Shown here: piece after piece, positions 23,530 to 31,686 of the stretch
Layout: each line of letters starts with the position of its first letter
How positions within the stretch are numbered: the stretch's first letter is position 1
Notes under the pieces: generated by a model
The model's database searches: none
Told to the model about the DNA's origin: nothing
What the model saw: only the letters and a program-made list of their open reading frames with translations
Position numbers and translations under genes: made by a program
Assembly: GCA_019352055.1 (NCBI GenBank)
Contig: JABBOB010000001.1
Coordinates: 92,569 to 144,422, forward strand
Source: Acidobacteriota bacterium
GTDB lineage: Bacteria > Actinomycetota > Actinomycetes > Actinomycetales > Microbacteriaceae
Reading direction: 5' to 3'
DNA: 51,854 nt

Positions 23530-26049
23530 TCACGACGGGAGCCGGACGCGGGTCGGCATCCCCTCCTCGGGGACCAGGATCACGTCGTCGGGGTGCGTGG
23601 TCGGTGGCAGCGCGCCGGTCACGCCGAGCAGGCTGCGGACGTCGGCCGGACCGCAGCCGTCGGCGAGCACGGCGGCCCGGCCACGGAGGGCGCCGAGCGC
23701 GCGCCATTGCGTCTGCCAGTCGGCCGGCGAACCGACCAGCGCCGTCGACGGACCCGCCTGCGGGGGGAGCTCGCCGGCGGGGAGCGCGGCCCATCCAGCC
23801 GCCTGCAGCTGATCGCTCCGCAGCCGTGGGCGCGTGGTGAGCAGTGCGAGCGGTCCGTCCGGCAGGTCCGACGGTGGGCGCGCCGGCTGGGGCGGCACCG
23901 GGGGCGCGAGCGCCAGCTGCACCCGGGCCGTTCCGCACCAGCCGCGCCCGGGGACGGCGCGCCCCACCCAGGTGCTCCGGACCCCGCCGAGCGCGAGGTG
24001 GTCGTCCAGGCTCAGCGTCAGCAGGATCGTCTCGTCGAACAGACCGGTCACCGCGCGCAGCGGCAGCCCCGCCCAGGCGGACGGCCCGCGGACCGTCACC
24101 GCGGTGGCGGCGGCGGCCGGGTCGCGGAGACGGACCGCGAGTCGCTCGATCGCCGCTGACCGGTGCACGTCCCCGATCCGGTCGAGGAGGTGGTCGAGGT
24201 CGTCGACGAGCAGCGGTGTCTCCGGGTCTGCGAGCCGGTCCCAGAGCGTCGCCGGATCGGGCGCGATCGGGGCGCTCCCGAGACCGCGTGCGACCACGGC
24301 GAGCGCGGTGCTCCTCCCTGTTCCCGGGTCCCCCACGACGAGCAGCCGCGGTCGGCGCGACGGGTCCCAGGCGAGCACCGGCTGACGTTGCTCCTCCGGC
24401 AGGTCGGTCCGCCCCAGCGCGATCAGCGGCGCCGGTGGCACGGGGAGGGACCCGATCGGCAGCCGTGCGGGCAGGGGCGGCAGCCACGGCGGCGCAGCAC
24501 CGGGACCGGTCGACGAGGCCGCGATCGCGCGGACCGCCTCGCGCACCCCCTCGTCCGCGACCGCTGCGACCCGGACCCGCAGCGACCGATCCGTCAGCAG
24601 GATCGCGCTGCCGACCGACTCCCGGCCGAGCAGCGCCGCGGCGTCGGAGCCGACGACGGCCCGGCTGTCCGCGGCGTCCTGCACGCGGAGGCTGATCCGG
24701 ATCGAGCAGTTCGCCAGCACGTCGTCCCGGACGCTGCCCGCCGGCCGCTGGGTGCAGAGCACGAGGTGCACGCCGAGGGACCGGCCGCGAGCGGCGAGGT
24801 CGCCGAACAGCGCCGCGAGCTGCGGCGCGCCGTCCACGAGGGCGCGGTACTCGTCCACCACCACGACGAGCCGGGGCAGACCGGTCGCGGTGATGTCCCG
24901 GCCGCCGGAGTCCCTGACGGCGCGCTCGCGCCGGCGCAGCTCGGCTCCGAGGCTCGCGACGGCGCGTTCCGCTTCCTCCGCATCGAGGTCCGTCACCACG
25001 CCCGACACCTGCGGCAGCTCGGCGAGCGGGTCGAACGTCGCGCCCCCCTTGCAGTCGACGAGCAGGAGCACCAGCCGCTCGGGCGGATGGGCGGCCGCGA
25101 GGGCGAGCACCCAGGCGGTGAGGAGGGCGCTCTTGCCGCTGCCCGTGGTGCCGCCGACGACGGCGTGGGGACCGTCGGCGAGCAGGTCGAGGGTGACCGG
25201 GCCGTCCGGACCGAGGAGGAAGCGCGCCGCGAGCCCTCCGCTCGCCGGCTGCTCGAGCAGCTGCTCGAGCGCGAGCTCGCCACCGCGATCGACCGCGGCG
25301 GCATGCATGTCCGCGCTGAGGAAGCCGGGCCGGAACGTCCGCAGCACGCAGGCGGCCGCGGGACCGCTCGCGTGCACGATCCGGGCGGCACCATCGTGGC
25401 CCAGCTCCACGACGAGGTCGGCGCTCGCCCCCGCCGTCGAATCCAGGACGGCAGCGCCGGTGGTGCTGCCGGCCGCCCGGAGGCGCGCGACGCCGACGGC
25501 TCTGGAGAACGCCAGCGGCAGCGGCCCGGGGCCCACGACGGCCACGGTCGTCGCGGCCGGGACTTCGAAGGGCGCGTCCGCGAGCACCGCACCCGCCGCG
25601 AGGAGGTCCCGGCCACGCTCGTCGACCGGGGTCCCGCCGACCATCGGCGGGCAGGGCACCGCCGCCGTGCCGAGTACCAGACGGCCGGACGGCGGCCGCC
25701 CCGCCCACGCGGTCGGGTCCGCCGCGAGCACCGCCGGTGTCGGGGCAGCCGCATGCGCCTCGGCGACCGCAGCGGCGCGGAGCACGGCGAGCGCCCGCTC
25801 CACCTCCGTGAGGGCCTGCTCATGCCGCTGGTCGTCCCGCCTCCGCCGCCGCCGCAGCTGCAGGCGTCCGTCCAGCACGGCCGCGACCGCGAGCACCGGG
25901 CTGAACACCGCGAGCAGCAGCACCGTCGGCGTACCGAGCACCGCGAACAGCCCGGCGGCGAGCACGAGCGGCGCGATGACGCCGATCACCGGGAACGGGG
26001 GCGGATCGGGCGGCGCCGGCCGAGCGGGCAGGGCGAGTCGGTCGGTCAC
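23530..26049 (-). CDS. FtsK/SpoIIIE-domain membrane ATPase (EccC/EssC-like)
   Basis: An 839-residue protein with two N-terminal membrane helices (about 20-60), a basic cytoplasmic stretch (RRRRRRDD) and two ATPase modules. The first has Walker A GTTGSGKS (Lys306), LLVDCKGG, Walker B LVVVVDEYRALV (Asp399-Glu400), LGVHLVLCTQRPAGSV and a following Asn/Arg segment, so it looks active. The second has a degenerate P-loop GDPGTGRST with Arg579 in place of Lys. This layout resembles the motor of type VII secretion rather than the DNA translocase FtsK, and no gamma domain is visible. It is shorter than EccC or EssC. It sits with PP2C and FHA genes. Confidence 0.85.
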   Translation of the reverse strand: MTDRLALPARPAPPDPPPFPVIGVIAPLVLAAGLFAVLGTPTVLLLAVFSPVLAVAAVLDGRLQLRRRRRRDDQRHEQALTEVERALAVLRAAAVAEAHAAAPTPAVLAADPTAWAGRPPSGRLVLGTAAVPCPPMVGGTPVDERGRDLLAAGAVLADAPFEVPAATTVAVVGPGPLPLAFSRAVGVARLRAAGSTTGAAVLDSTAGASADLVVELGHDGAARIVHASGPAAACVLRTFRPGFLSADMHAAAVDRGGELALEQLLEQPASGGLAARFLLGPDGPVTLDLLADGPHAVVGGTTGSGKSALLTAWVLALAAAHPPERLVLLLVDCKGGATFDPLAELPQVSGVVTDLDAEEAERAVASLGAELRRRERAVRDSGGRDITATGLPRLVVVVDEYRALVDGAPQLAALFGDLAARGRSLGVHLVLCTQRPAGSVRDDVLANCSIRISLRVQDAADSRAVVGSDAAALLGRESVGSAILLTDRSLRVRVAAVADEGVREAVRAIAASSTGPGAAPPWLPPLPARLPIGSLPVPPAPLIALGRTDLPEEQRQPVLAWDPSRRPRLLVVGDPGTGRSTALAVVARGLGSAPIAPDPATLWDRLADPETPLLVDDLDHLLDRIGDVHRSAAIERLAVRLRDPAAAATAVTVRGPSAWAGLPLRAVTGLFDETILLTLSLDDHLALGGVRSTWVGRAVPGRGWCGTARVQLALAPPVPPQPARPPSDLPDGPLALLTTRPRLRSDQLQAAGWAALPAGELPPQAGPSTALVGSPADWQTQWRALGALRGRAAVLADGCGPADVRSLLGVTGALPPTTHPDDVILVPEEGMPTRVRLPS

Positions 26050-26109
26050 GCGGGCAGCGTGCCCCGGTCGCGTGGTCCGCGCGAGCCCGGCCCCTGGGGA
26101 GGAGCGGAT

Positions 26110-26133
26110 CTCGGGACCCGCGCGGATCCCGAG
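26110..26133. terminator. Small hairpin between the PP2C and FtsK-like genes
   Basis: CTCGGGA (26110-26116) and TCCCGAG (26127-26133) form a 7-bp stem with a 10-nt loop in the 177-nt gap. It could attenuate read-through from the PP2C gene into the ATPase gene. No small WXG100-type gene is found in this gap. Confidence 0.35.
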
Positions 26134-26226
26134 CGATTCGGTGACGCGCCGCGTCCACGATCGTCCGTGCGGGGGTGTTCCGCAGGATCTCCGGGTCCGC
26201 GAGAGGGATCGGGATCCGGGAGGGCG

Positions 26227-27021
26227 TCAGCTGCGGGCGGACTCGACCTCGACGACGTCGACGACGACGACGGTCACGTTGTCCCGGCCACCGGACTCGA
26301 GCGCCTCCTGCACGAGCGCCTGCGCGGTCGCCTCGGCGGGCGAACCGGCGGAGACGAGCGCCTGGATGCGCTCCTCCGAGACCTCCTTGGTGAGGCCGTC
26401 GGAGCAGGCGAGCATCCGGACGCCCGGTTCGATCGGCAGCATCCAGTAGTCGGGCATCGGGGGCTCGTTGAATCCGACGGCACGGGTGATCACGTTGCTG
26501 TCGGGATGCGTCTCCGCCTGCCGTCGGGTGATCGCCCCGGAATCGACCAGCTCCTGGACCACGGAGTGGTCCACGGTCACCTGCTCGAACTCGCCCTCGA
26601 ACCAGCGGTACACCCGCGAGTCGCCGACGTTGAAGACCGCGAAGTACGGGTCGTCCCCGGACACGGTGAGCGCGACACCGGTCACGGTGGTGCCCGCGCC
26701 GGTCAGCGCGGTGCCGTCGAGGTGCGCGATGTCGTGGGACGCCTGGGCGAGGGCGAGGCCGATGGCGGCGGGCGTCACGAAGCCGTCCTTCGCCGCCGTC
26801 TGCAGCCGGTTCACGACGGCGTCGCTCGCGAGGTCGCCGGCGGCGTGACCGCCCATCCCGTCGGCGACGGCGAAGATGGGCGGGACGGCGATGTAGCTGT
26901 CCTCGTTCATCTGCCTGCGATACCCGACGTCCGTCGCCGTGCCCCACGAGAGCACCACGGCACCCGCGCCAGACGGCAGGGCGATCCGTCTCGGCCCGCT
27001 GCTCGTTCCGATCTCCGTCAC
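26227..27021 (-). CDS. PP2C-family serine/threonine phosphatase
   Basis: Metal-dependent protein phosphatase removing phosphate from Ser/Thr. The 264-residue soluble protein contains the PP2C motif series: DVGYRRQMNEDSY, FAVADGMGGHAAGDLAS, VFNVGDSRVYRW, DHSVVQELVDSG, ITRAVG, LLACSDGLTKEVS and GRDNVTVVVVDV, with all metal-binding aspartates present. GTG at 27021 is chosen because GGAG precedes it; the longer open frame upstream is antisense noise. It lies 44 nt after the FHA gene. No Ser/Thr kinase is encoded in the window, so its opposing kinase must be elsewhere. Confidence 0.93.
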   Translation of the reverse strand: MTEIGTSSGPRRIALPSGAGAVVLSWGTATDVGYRRQMNEDSYIAVPPIFAVADGMGGHAAGDLASDAVVNRLQTAAKDGFVTPAAIGLALAQASHDIAHLDGTALTGAGTTVTGVALTVSGDDPYFAVFNVGDSRVYRWFEGEFEQVTVDHSVVQELVDSGAITRRQAETHPDSNVITRAVGFNEPPMPDYWMLPIEPGVRMLACSDGLTKEVSEERIQALVSAGSPAEATAQALVQEALESGGRDNVTVVVVDVVEVESARS

Positions 27022-27065
27022 CGTGCGGCCTGCTCCTTCGCGGTCGGCCGGGGTTCGATGGCCGG

Positions 27066-28109
27066 TCAGCGGTAGGCGAGTATCTCGATGACGTTCCCGT
27101 CGCCGATGTCGATGAGCGTACCCGGAACGACCGGCAGCGACTCTCCCGACTCGAGGCGGCGCACCCCCGTGCCTGGTTGCCGGACGACCGTGCCGTTCGT
27201 CGATTCGAGGTCCGTGAGCACCAGCCCCTGATGCGTGGGGCGCAGCTCGATGTGCGTCGCCGACACCTCGCGGCTCGGGCTGTCGACACGGACGAGTCGA
27301 GGCAGGATGCCTCCGGTGATCCGGGGGCTGCGCGGCTGCCGACCGACGTAGACGGGTGCGTCGACGCGCTCGGGAGGTCGGTCCCCGAGTCGGAACGCGG
27401 CGGCGATCTCGGTCTCCGGCGTCGGAGCGGTGGGCGGCGGCTCGCCGCGGTGCCGGCGCAGGGAGGCGGCGCGGCGCCCCAGGTCGCCGAGCACGTTGGT
27501 GTCGTGCGGGTCGGCTGCGGGGGTGGGCGCCTGCACCGGTGTCGGCAGCGAGCGCGGCGCCCGCGTGGAGTCGAGGGACCAGCCGAGCCAGGGGCCGAAG
27601 ACGACCCCGCCGTCGATCCTCAGGTCCTGCGGCCGCTGGACGAGGTCGCCCGGCGAGCGCTGCAGCGGGCCGAGGGCGAACGCCTCGACACCGCTCAGCT
27701 CGGCGACGTACCAGGGCTCGGAGCCGCGCGCGTCGACGCGGCGCACCCGTCCGCCGACGGAGACGTCCGCGCAGCCGCTGCCGCGGACCACGAACGTCGT
27801 GGTGCGGCCGAGCGCGGCGATCGCGTAGGAGTCGACGCTCGCGACGCCCCGGGCGGGGATGGCGGCGATCAGCGCGTCGAGTCCGAGCGTGTCGTCGGCG
27901 GCGATGCGCCACAGTGTGCTCATCGTGGACACCGTGGTCGCGGGCCCGAACGCGGCGAGGAAGCGCTCCGTCACGAGCAGTCGCCAATCCGCTCCCGGCC
28001 CCGGGACCTCGGCGGAGTAGTAGGCGCCTGCCATTGCGAAAAGCCGTCCCCCGTCGAAGTCCGCAGTGCCGTCGACCCGGAACGGCGCCGACGCCGGCCC
28101 GCCGATCAC
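27066..28109 (-). CDS. FHA-domain protein with unannotated N-terminal domain
   Basis: A 347-residue cytoplasmic protein. The C-terminal FHA domain (about 250-345) has Gly256-Arg257 in YVGRQPRS, VSATHIEL and Asn305-Gly306 in ESTNGT, the residues that read phosphothreonine. The N-terminal 200 residues form a globular region with WRIAADDTLGLDALIAAIPARGVASVDSYAIAALG and a beta-rich stretch TTFVVRGSGCADVSVGGRVRRVDA that I do not recognise by name. A Pro/Arg-rich linker joins them. The start is uncertain: GTG 28109 is the first in-frame start after the upstream dehydrogenase stop. It is probably followed by the PP2C and FtsK-like genes in one transcript. Confidence 0.82.
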   Translation of the reverse strand: MIGGPASAPFRVDGTADFDGGRLFAMAGAYYSAEVPGPGADWRLLVTERFLAAFGPATTVSTMSTLWRIAADDTLGLDALIAAIPARGVASVDSYAIAALGRTTTFVVRGSGCADVSVGGRVRRVDARGSEPWYVAELSGVEAFALGPLQRSPGDLVQRPQDLRIDGGVVFGPWLGWSLDSTRAPRSLPTPVQAPTPAADPHDTNVLGDLGRRAASLRRHRGEPPPTAPTPETEIAAAFRLGDRPPERVDAPVYVGRQPRSPRITGGILPRLVRVDSPSREVSATHIELRPTHQGLVLTDLESTNGTVVRQPGTGVRRLESGESLPVVPGTLIDIGDGNVIEILAYR

Positions 28110-28138
28110 GACCCCGTCTGAGACCGGTGCGGGCGCGC

Positions 28139-29572
28139 TCAGGCTCCGATGTAGGACATGACGTGCTTCAGCCGAGTGTAGTCCTCGAAGCCGTAGGCCG
28201 AGAGGTCCTTGCCGTAGCCGGAGTGCTTGAAACCGCCGTGCGGCATCTCTGCGACGAGGGGGATGTGGGTGTTGATCCACACGCAGCCGAAGTCGAGCGC
28301 GCGGGACACCCGCATGGCCGTGCCGTGGTCGGTCGTCCAGACGGAGGAGGACAGCCCGTACTGCACGTCGTTGGCCCACGCGATCGCCTGGGCCTCGTCG
28401 CGGAAGCGCTGGACCGTCTGCACGGGGCCGAAGATCTCCTGCTGCACGGCCTCGTCCTCCTGCCGGAGGTTCGAGACGATCGTCGCGTCCCAGAAGTAGC
28501 CGCGGTCACCGTGACGGTGGCCGCCGGTCTCGACCTTCGCGTGGTCCGGGAGACGGTCGATGAACCCGGCGACGCGCGCGAGCTGGTCGGCGTTGTTCAC
28601 GGGGCCGTAGAGCACGTCCTCGTCGGGCGTGCCCGTCGTGGCGGCGGCGCGGGCGTGCTCGGCGAGGGCCGCGACGAACTCGTCGTGGATCCCCTCCTGC
28701 ACGAGGATCCGGGTGGCGGCCGTGCAGTCCTGGCCGGCGTTGAAGAACCCGGCGGCCACGATGCCCTCGACGGCGAGCGCGACGTCGGCGTCGTCGAAGA
28801 CGATGACGGGCGCCTTGCCCCCGAGCTCGAGGTGGACGCGCTTCAGATCGCCGGACGCGGCCTTCGCGACCGCCATGCCCGCCCGGACCGATCCGGTGAT
28901 CGAGATCATCGCCGGTGTGGGGTGGTCCACCATCGCGGCGCCGGTGGCACGGCCGCCGGTGATGACGTTCAGCACGCCGGCGGGGAGGAACTCGGCGGCG
29001 ACCTCGGCGAGCAGCAGGGTCGACGACGGGGTGGTCTCGGACGGCTTCAGCACCACGGTGTTCCCGGCTGCGACGGCGGGTGCGAACTTCCACGTGGCCA
29101 TGTTGAGCGGGTAGTTCCAGGGGGTGACCTGGCCGATCACGCCGATCGGCTCGCGGCGGATGAAGGAGGTGTGGTCCTTCATGTACTCGCCGGCGCTGAG
29201 GCCCTGGAGGTTGCGGGCCGCGCCCGCGAAGAAGCGGATCTGGTCGACGGACACCAGGATCTCGTCCTCGACGAGGCTGCCGAGCGGCTTCCCGGTGTCC
29301 TTCGACTCCAGCGCCGCGAACTCCTGAGCCCGCGCCTCCATCGCGTCGGCGATGCGGAACAGCGCGAGCTGCCGCTCGGAGGGGGTCGAGTCCCGCCAGG
29401 TGCCGAAGGCGGTCTTCGCGGCAGCGAAGGCCGCGTCGACCTGCTCGACGCTCGAGTCGACCGAGGTGCCGTAGACCTCCTCCGTCACCGGCGAGACGAG
29501 ATCGATCGTGCTGCCGTCGCCGTGCCGCAGCTCGCCGCCGATGAAGTTGCCGAGGGTCGTGGTTCCCGCCAT
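28139..29572 (-). CDS. Gamma-aminobutyraldehyde dehydrogenase family protein
   Basis: NAD(P)-dependent aldehyde dehydrogenase, 477 residues. Motifs are GQVTPWNYPLNMATWKFAPAVAAGNTVVLKPSE, the cofactor-binding SITGSVRAG, the general base in LELGGKAP and the catalytic Cys283 in FFNAGQDCTAATR, then EIFGPV. Its neighbours (AsnC regulator, class III aminotransferase, FAD oxidase, gabT) point to oxidation of 4-aminobutyraldehyde to GABA in putrescine breakdown. A betaine-aldehyde or succinate-semialdehyde dehydrogenase is the alternative. A TAGGTT box 7 nt before the ATG indicates a leaderless transcript. Confidence 0.87.
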   Translation of the reverse strand: MAGTTTLGNFIGGELRHGDGSTIDLVSPVTEEVYGTSVDSSVEQVDAAFAAAKTAFGTWRDSTPSERQLALFRIADAMEARAQEFAALESKDTGKPLGSLVEDEILVSVDQIRFFAGAARNLQGLSAGEYMKDHTSFIRREPIGVIGQVTPWNYPLNMATWKFAPAVAAGNTVVLKPSETTPSSTLLLAEVAAEFLPAGVLNVITGGRATGAAMVDHPTPAMISITGSVRAGMAVAKAASGDLKRVHLELGGKAPVIVFDDADVALAVEGIVAAGFFNAGQDCTAATRILVQEGIHDEFVAALAEHARAAATTGTPDEDVLYGPVNNADQLARVAGFIDRLPDHAKVETGGHRHGDRGYFWDATIVSNLRQEDEAVQQEIFGPVQTVQRFRDEAQAIAWANDVQYGLSSSVWTTDHGTAMRVSRALDFGCVWINTHIPLVAEMPHGGFKHSGYGKDLSAYGFEDYTRLKHVMSYIGA

Positions 29573-29579
29573 GCGGATG

Positions 29580-29585
29580 AACCTA
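29580..29585 (-). promoter_or_regulatory. -10 box for the leaderless aldehyde dehydrogenase
   Basis: TAGGTT on the minus strand, then exactly 7 nt, then ATG at 29572. No Shine-Dalgarno is present. It lies in the 118-nt divergent spacer shared with the AsnC regulator. Confidence 0.6.
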
Positions 29586-29690
29586 CTCGTCGGCCCTTCC
29601 CGGGCGCGACGGCTGATTCCGTTCGTCGGTGACGGCTTGCACGACGGATCCGGTGGCGGCGGACCCTTCGGCCTGACAGACTCGACCGTC

Positions 29691-30170
29691 GTGACGTCCC
29701 GCGCGCGCAGCCGATCGATGCCCGTGCAGCTCGACGAGGTCTCCAAGGCGATCATCGACCAGCTGCAGGAGGACGGTCGGCGCTCGTACGCCGACATCGG
29801 CAAGCGCGTCGGCCTCTCGGAGGCCGCGGTGCGCCAGCGCGTCCAGCGGCTCACCGAGACCGGCGTGATGCAGATCGTGGCGGTCACCGACCCGATGCAG
29901 CTCGGCTTCACCCGCCAGGCGATGATCGGCATCCGCGTCTCCGGCGACGTCCGCGAGGTCGCGGACCTGCTCGCCGAGATCGGCGCCGTCGACTACGTGG
30001 TCCTCACGGCGGGCACGTTCGACCTGCTGGCGGAGGTCGTCTGCGAGAACGACGACGACCTCATCGAGCTGCTCAACACCGAGATCCGGCGGCTGCCGGG
30101 AGTGACGTCGACGGAGACGTTCGTCTACCTCCAGCTGCGCAAGCAGGCCTACCACTGGGGCGTCCGATGA
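29691..30170 (+). CDS. Lrp/AsnC family transcriptional regulator
   Basis: A 159-residue regulator with an N-terminal winged helix-turn-helix (LDEVSKAIIDQLQEDGRRSYADIGKRVGLSEAAVRQRVQRLTETGVMQIVAVTDP) and a C-terminal ligand-binding RAM domain (MIGIRVSGDVREVADLLAEIGAVDYVVLTAGTFDLLAEVVCEN... GVTSTETFVYLQL). The GTG at 29691 is taken as the start because a CAGACT box lies 8 nt upstream; ATG 29718 is the alternative. It is divergent from the dehydrogenase and upstream of the aminotransferase, so it probably controls both arms of the polyamine cluster. Confidence 0.9.
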   Translation: MTSRARSRSMPVQLDEVSKAIIDQLQEDGRRSYADIGKRVGLSEAAVRQRVQRLTETGVMQIVAVTDPMQLGFTRQAMIGIRVSGDVREVADLLAEIGAVDYVVLTAGTFDLLAEVVCENDDDLIELLNTEIRRLPGVTSTETFVYLQLRKQAYHWGVR

Positions 30171-30177
30171 AGGAGCG

Positions 30178-30235
30178 CGTCGGCAGGACCGAGGACGGTC
30201 GACGGGAACCGGGAGCCGATCCCGTCCTGCCGACG
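30178..30235. terminator. Stem-loop between the AsnC regulator and the aminotransferase
   Basis: CGTCGGCAGGAC (30178-30189) and GTCCTGCCGACG (30224-30235) are perfect 12-nt inverted repeats around a 34-nt loop. It starts 7 nt after the regulator's stop and ends 38 nt before the next ATG. It could terminate the regulator's transcript or attenuate read-through into the catabolic genes. Confidence 0.6.
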
Positions 30236-30273
30236 GCGCCGGGTCCTGCTGACGTGCTCACGAGAGGGAGATC

Positions 30274-31686
30274 ATGACCATCACCGAGCAGCTCGTGCCC
30301 GACCCCGCGCCGACGACCGACGCGGAGCTGCAGCGGAAGGCCCGCGAGCACCTCTGGCTGCACTTCTCCCGGCAGAGCGCCCTGGAGGCGGAGGGCGTGC
30401 CGATCATCGTCAAGGGCGAAGGGCACCACATCTGGGACTCCGCCGGACGCAAGTACATCGACGGGCTCTCCGGGCTCTTCGTCGTGAACGCCGGACACGG
30501 ACGCCGGCGACTCGCGGAGGCCGCGGCGAAGCAGGCGGAGCAGCTCGCGTTCTTCCCGATCTGGTCCTACGCCCACCCAGCGGCGATCGAGCTCGCCGAG
30601 CGCCTCGCGCTCGAGGCACCCGGCGACCTGAACCGGGTCTTCTTCTCGACCGGCGGCGGCGAGGCCGTCGAGACCGCGTACAAGCTGGCGAAGAACTACT
30701 TCAAGCTCATCGGCAAGCCGGACAAGTACAAGGTGATCTCGCGGCAGTACGCGTACCACGGCACCCCGCACGGCGCGCTCTCGATCACCGGCCTGCCCGG
30801 CATGAAGGCGCAGTTCGAACCGTTGCCCGCGGGCTCCTTCCGGGTGCCGAACACGAACTTCTACCGCGCGGAGGAGTCCGGCGGACCGACGGACGACCTC
30901 GAGGCGTTCGGCCGGTGGGCCGCGGACCGGATCGAGCAGCAGATCCTGCTCGAGGGCCCTGACACCGTCGCGGCGGTGTTCCTCGAGCCGGTGCAGAACT
31001 CCGGCGGGTGCTTCCCACCCCCTCCCGGGTACTTCCAGCGGGTGCGGGAGATCTGCGACCGGTACGACGTCCTGCTCGTCTCCGACGAGGTCATCTGCGC
31101 GTTCGGCCGGATCGGCTCGACCTTCGCCTGCGACACGTACGGCTACCAGCCGGACATGATCACCTGCGCCAAGGCGATGACGAGCGGGTACTCCCCCATC
31201 GGCGCGACCATCGTGTCCGACCGGATCTACGAGCCCTTCCGCCACGGCAGCACGTCGTTCGCGCACGGCTACACGTTCGCCGGTCATCCGGTCTCGGCGG
31301 CGGTCGCGCTCGAGAACCTGGCGATCTTCGACGAGGAGGGGCTGAACGAGCGTGTGCGGGAGAAGAGCCCGGTGTTCCGCTCCACCCTCGAGCGGCTGAA
31401 GGACCTGCCGATCGTCGGCGACGTCCGCGGCGACGGATACTTCTTCGGCATCGAGCTGGTCAAGGACAAGGCGACCAAGACCACCTTCGACGACGACGAG
31501 TCGGAGCGCCTGCTGCGCGGATTCCTGTCCTCGGCGCTCTTCGAGGCGGGCCTGTACTGCCGTGCCGACGACCGCGGCGACCCGGTGATCCAGCTCGCGC
31601 CGCCGCTGACGATCGGCGAGCGCGAGTTCGCCGAGATCGAGAGCATCCTGCGCGGCGTCCTCAGCGAGGCCTGGACGCGTCTGTGA
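30274..31686 (+). CDS. Class III aminotransferase, putrescine/polyamine type (SpuC-like)
   Basis: PLP enzyme of 470 residues, likely putrescine:pyruvate or related omega-amine transaminase. Features: HHIWDSAGRKYIDGLSGLFVVNAGHGR, FFSTGGGEAVETAYKLAKNYF, the YAYHGTPHGALSITG aromatic loop, EPVQNSGGCFPPPPGYF, VSDEVICAFGRIGSTFAC and the Schiff-base Lys300 in ITCAKAMTSGYSPIGA. A GAGGGAGAT Shine-Dalgarno precedes the ATG. Its stop overlaps the FAD oxidoreductase start by 4 bases. Together they suggest two routes of amine oxidation feeding the aminobutyraldehyde dehydrogenase at 28139. Confidence 0.9.
   Translation: MTITEQLVPDPAPTTDAELQRKAREHLWLHFSRQSALEAEGVPIIVKGEGHHIWDSAGRKYIDGLSGLFVVNAGHGRRRLAEAAAKQAEQLAFFPIWSYAHPAAIELAERLALEAPGDLNRVFFSTGGGEAVETAYKLAKNYFKLIGKPDKYKVISRQYAYHGTPHGALSITGLPGMKAQFEPLPAGSFRVPNTNFYRAEESGGPTDDLEAFGRWAADRIEQQILLEGPDTVAAVFLEPVQNSGGCFPPPPGYFQRVREICDRYDVLLVSDEVICAFGRIGSTFACDTYGYQPDMITCAKAMTSGYSPIGATIVSDRIYEPFRHGSTSFAHGYTFAGHPVSAAVALENLAIFDEEGLNERVREKSPVFRSTLERLKDLPIVGDVRGDGYFFGIELVKDKATKTTFDDDESERLLRGFLSSALFEAGLYCRADDRGDPVIQLAPPLTIGEREFAEIESILRGVLSEAWTRL

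Noticed and set aside
22043..25708. A 1221-residue minus-strand open frame across gabT and the FtsK-like gene
   Set aside because: It runs through two well-supported genes in other frames, has Arg/Ala-rich low-complexity composition, and shows no domain.
26050..26226. A small WXG100-type secretion substrate gene in the gap before the FtsK-like gene
   Set aside because: Reading both strands gave no frame with a WxG motif or helical hairpin pattern; only a short hairpin was found.
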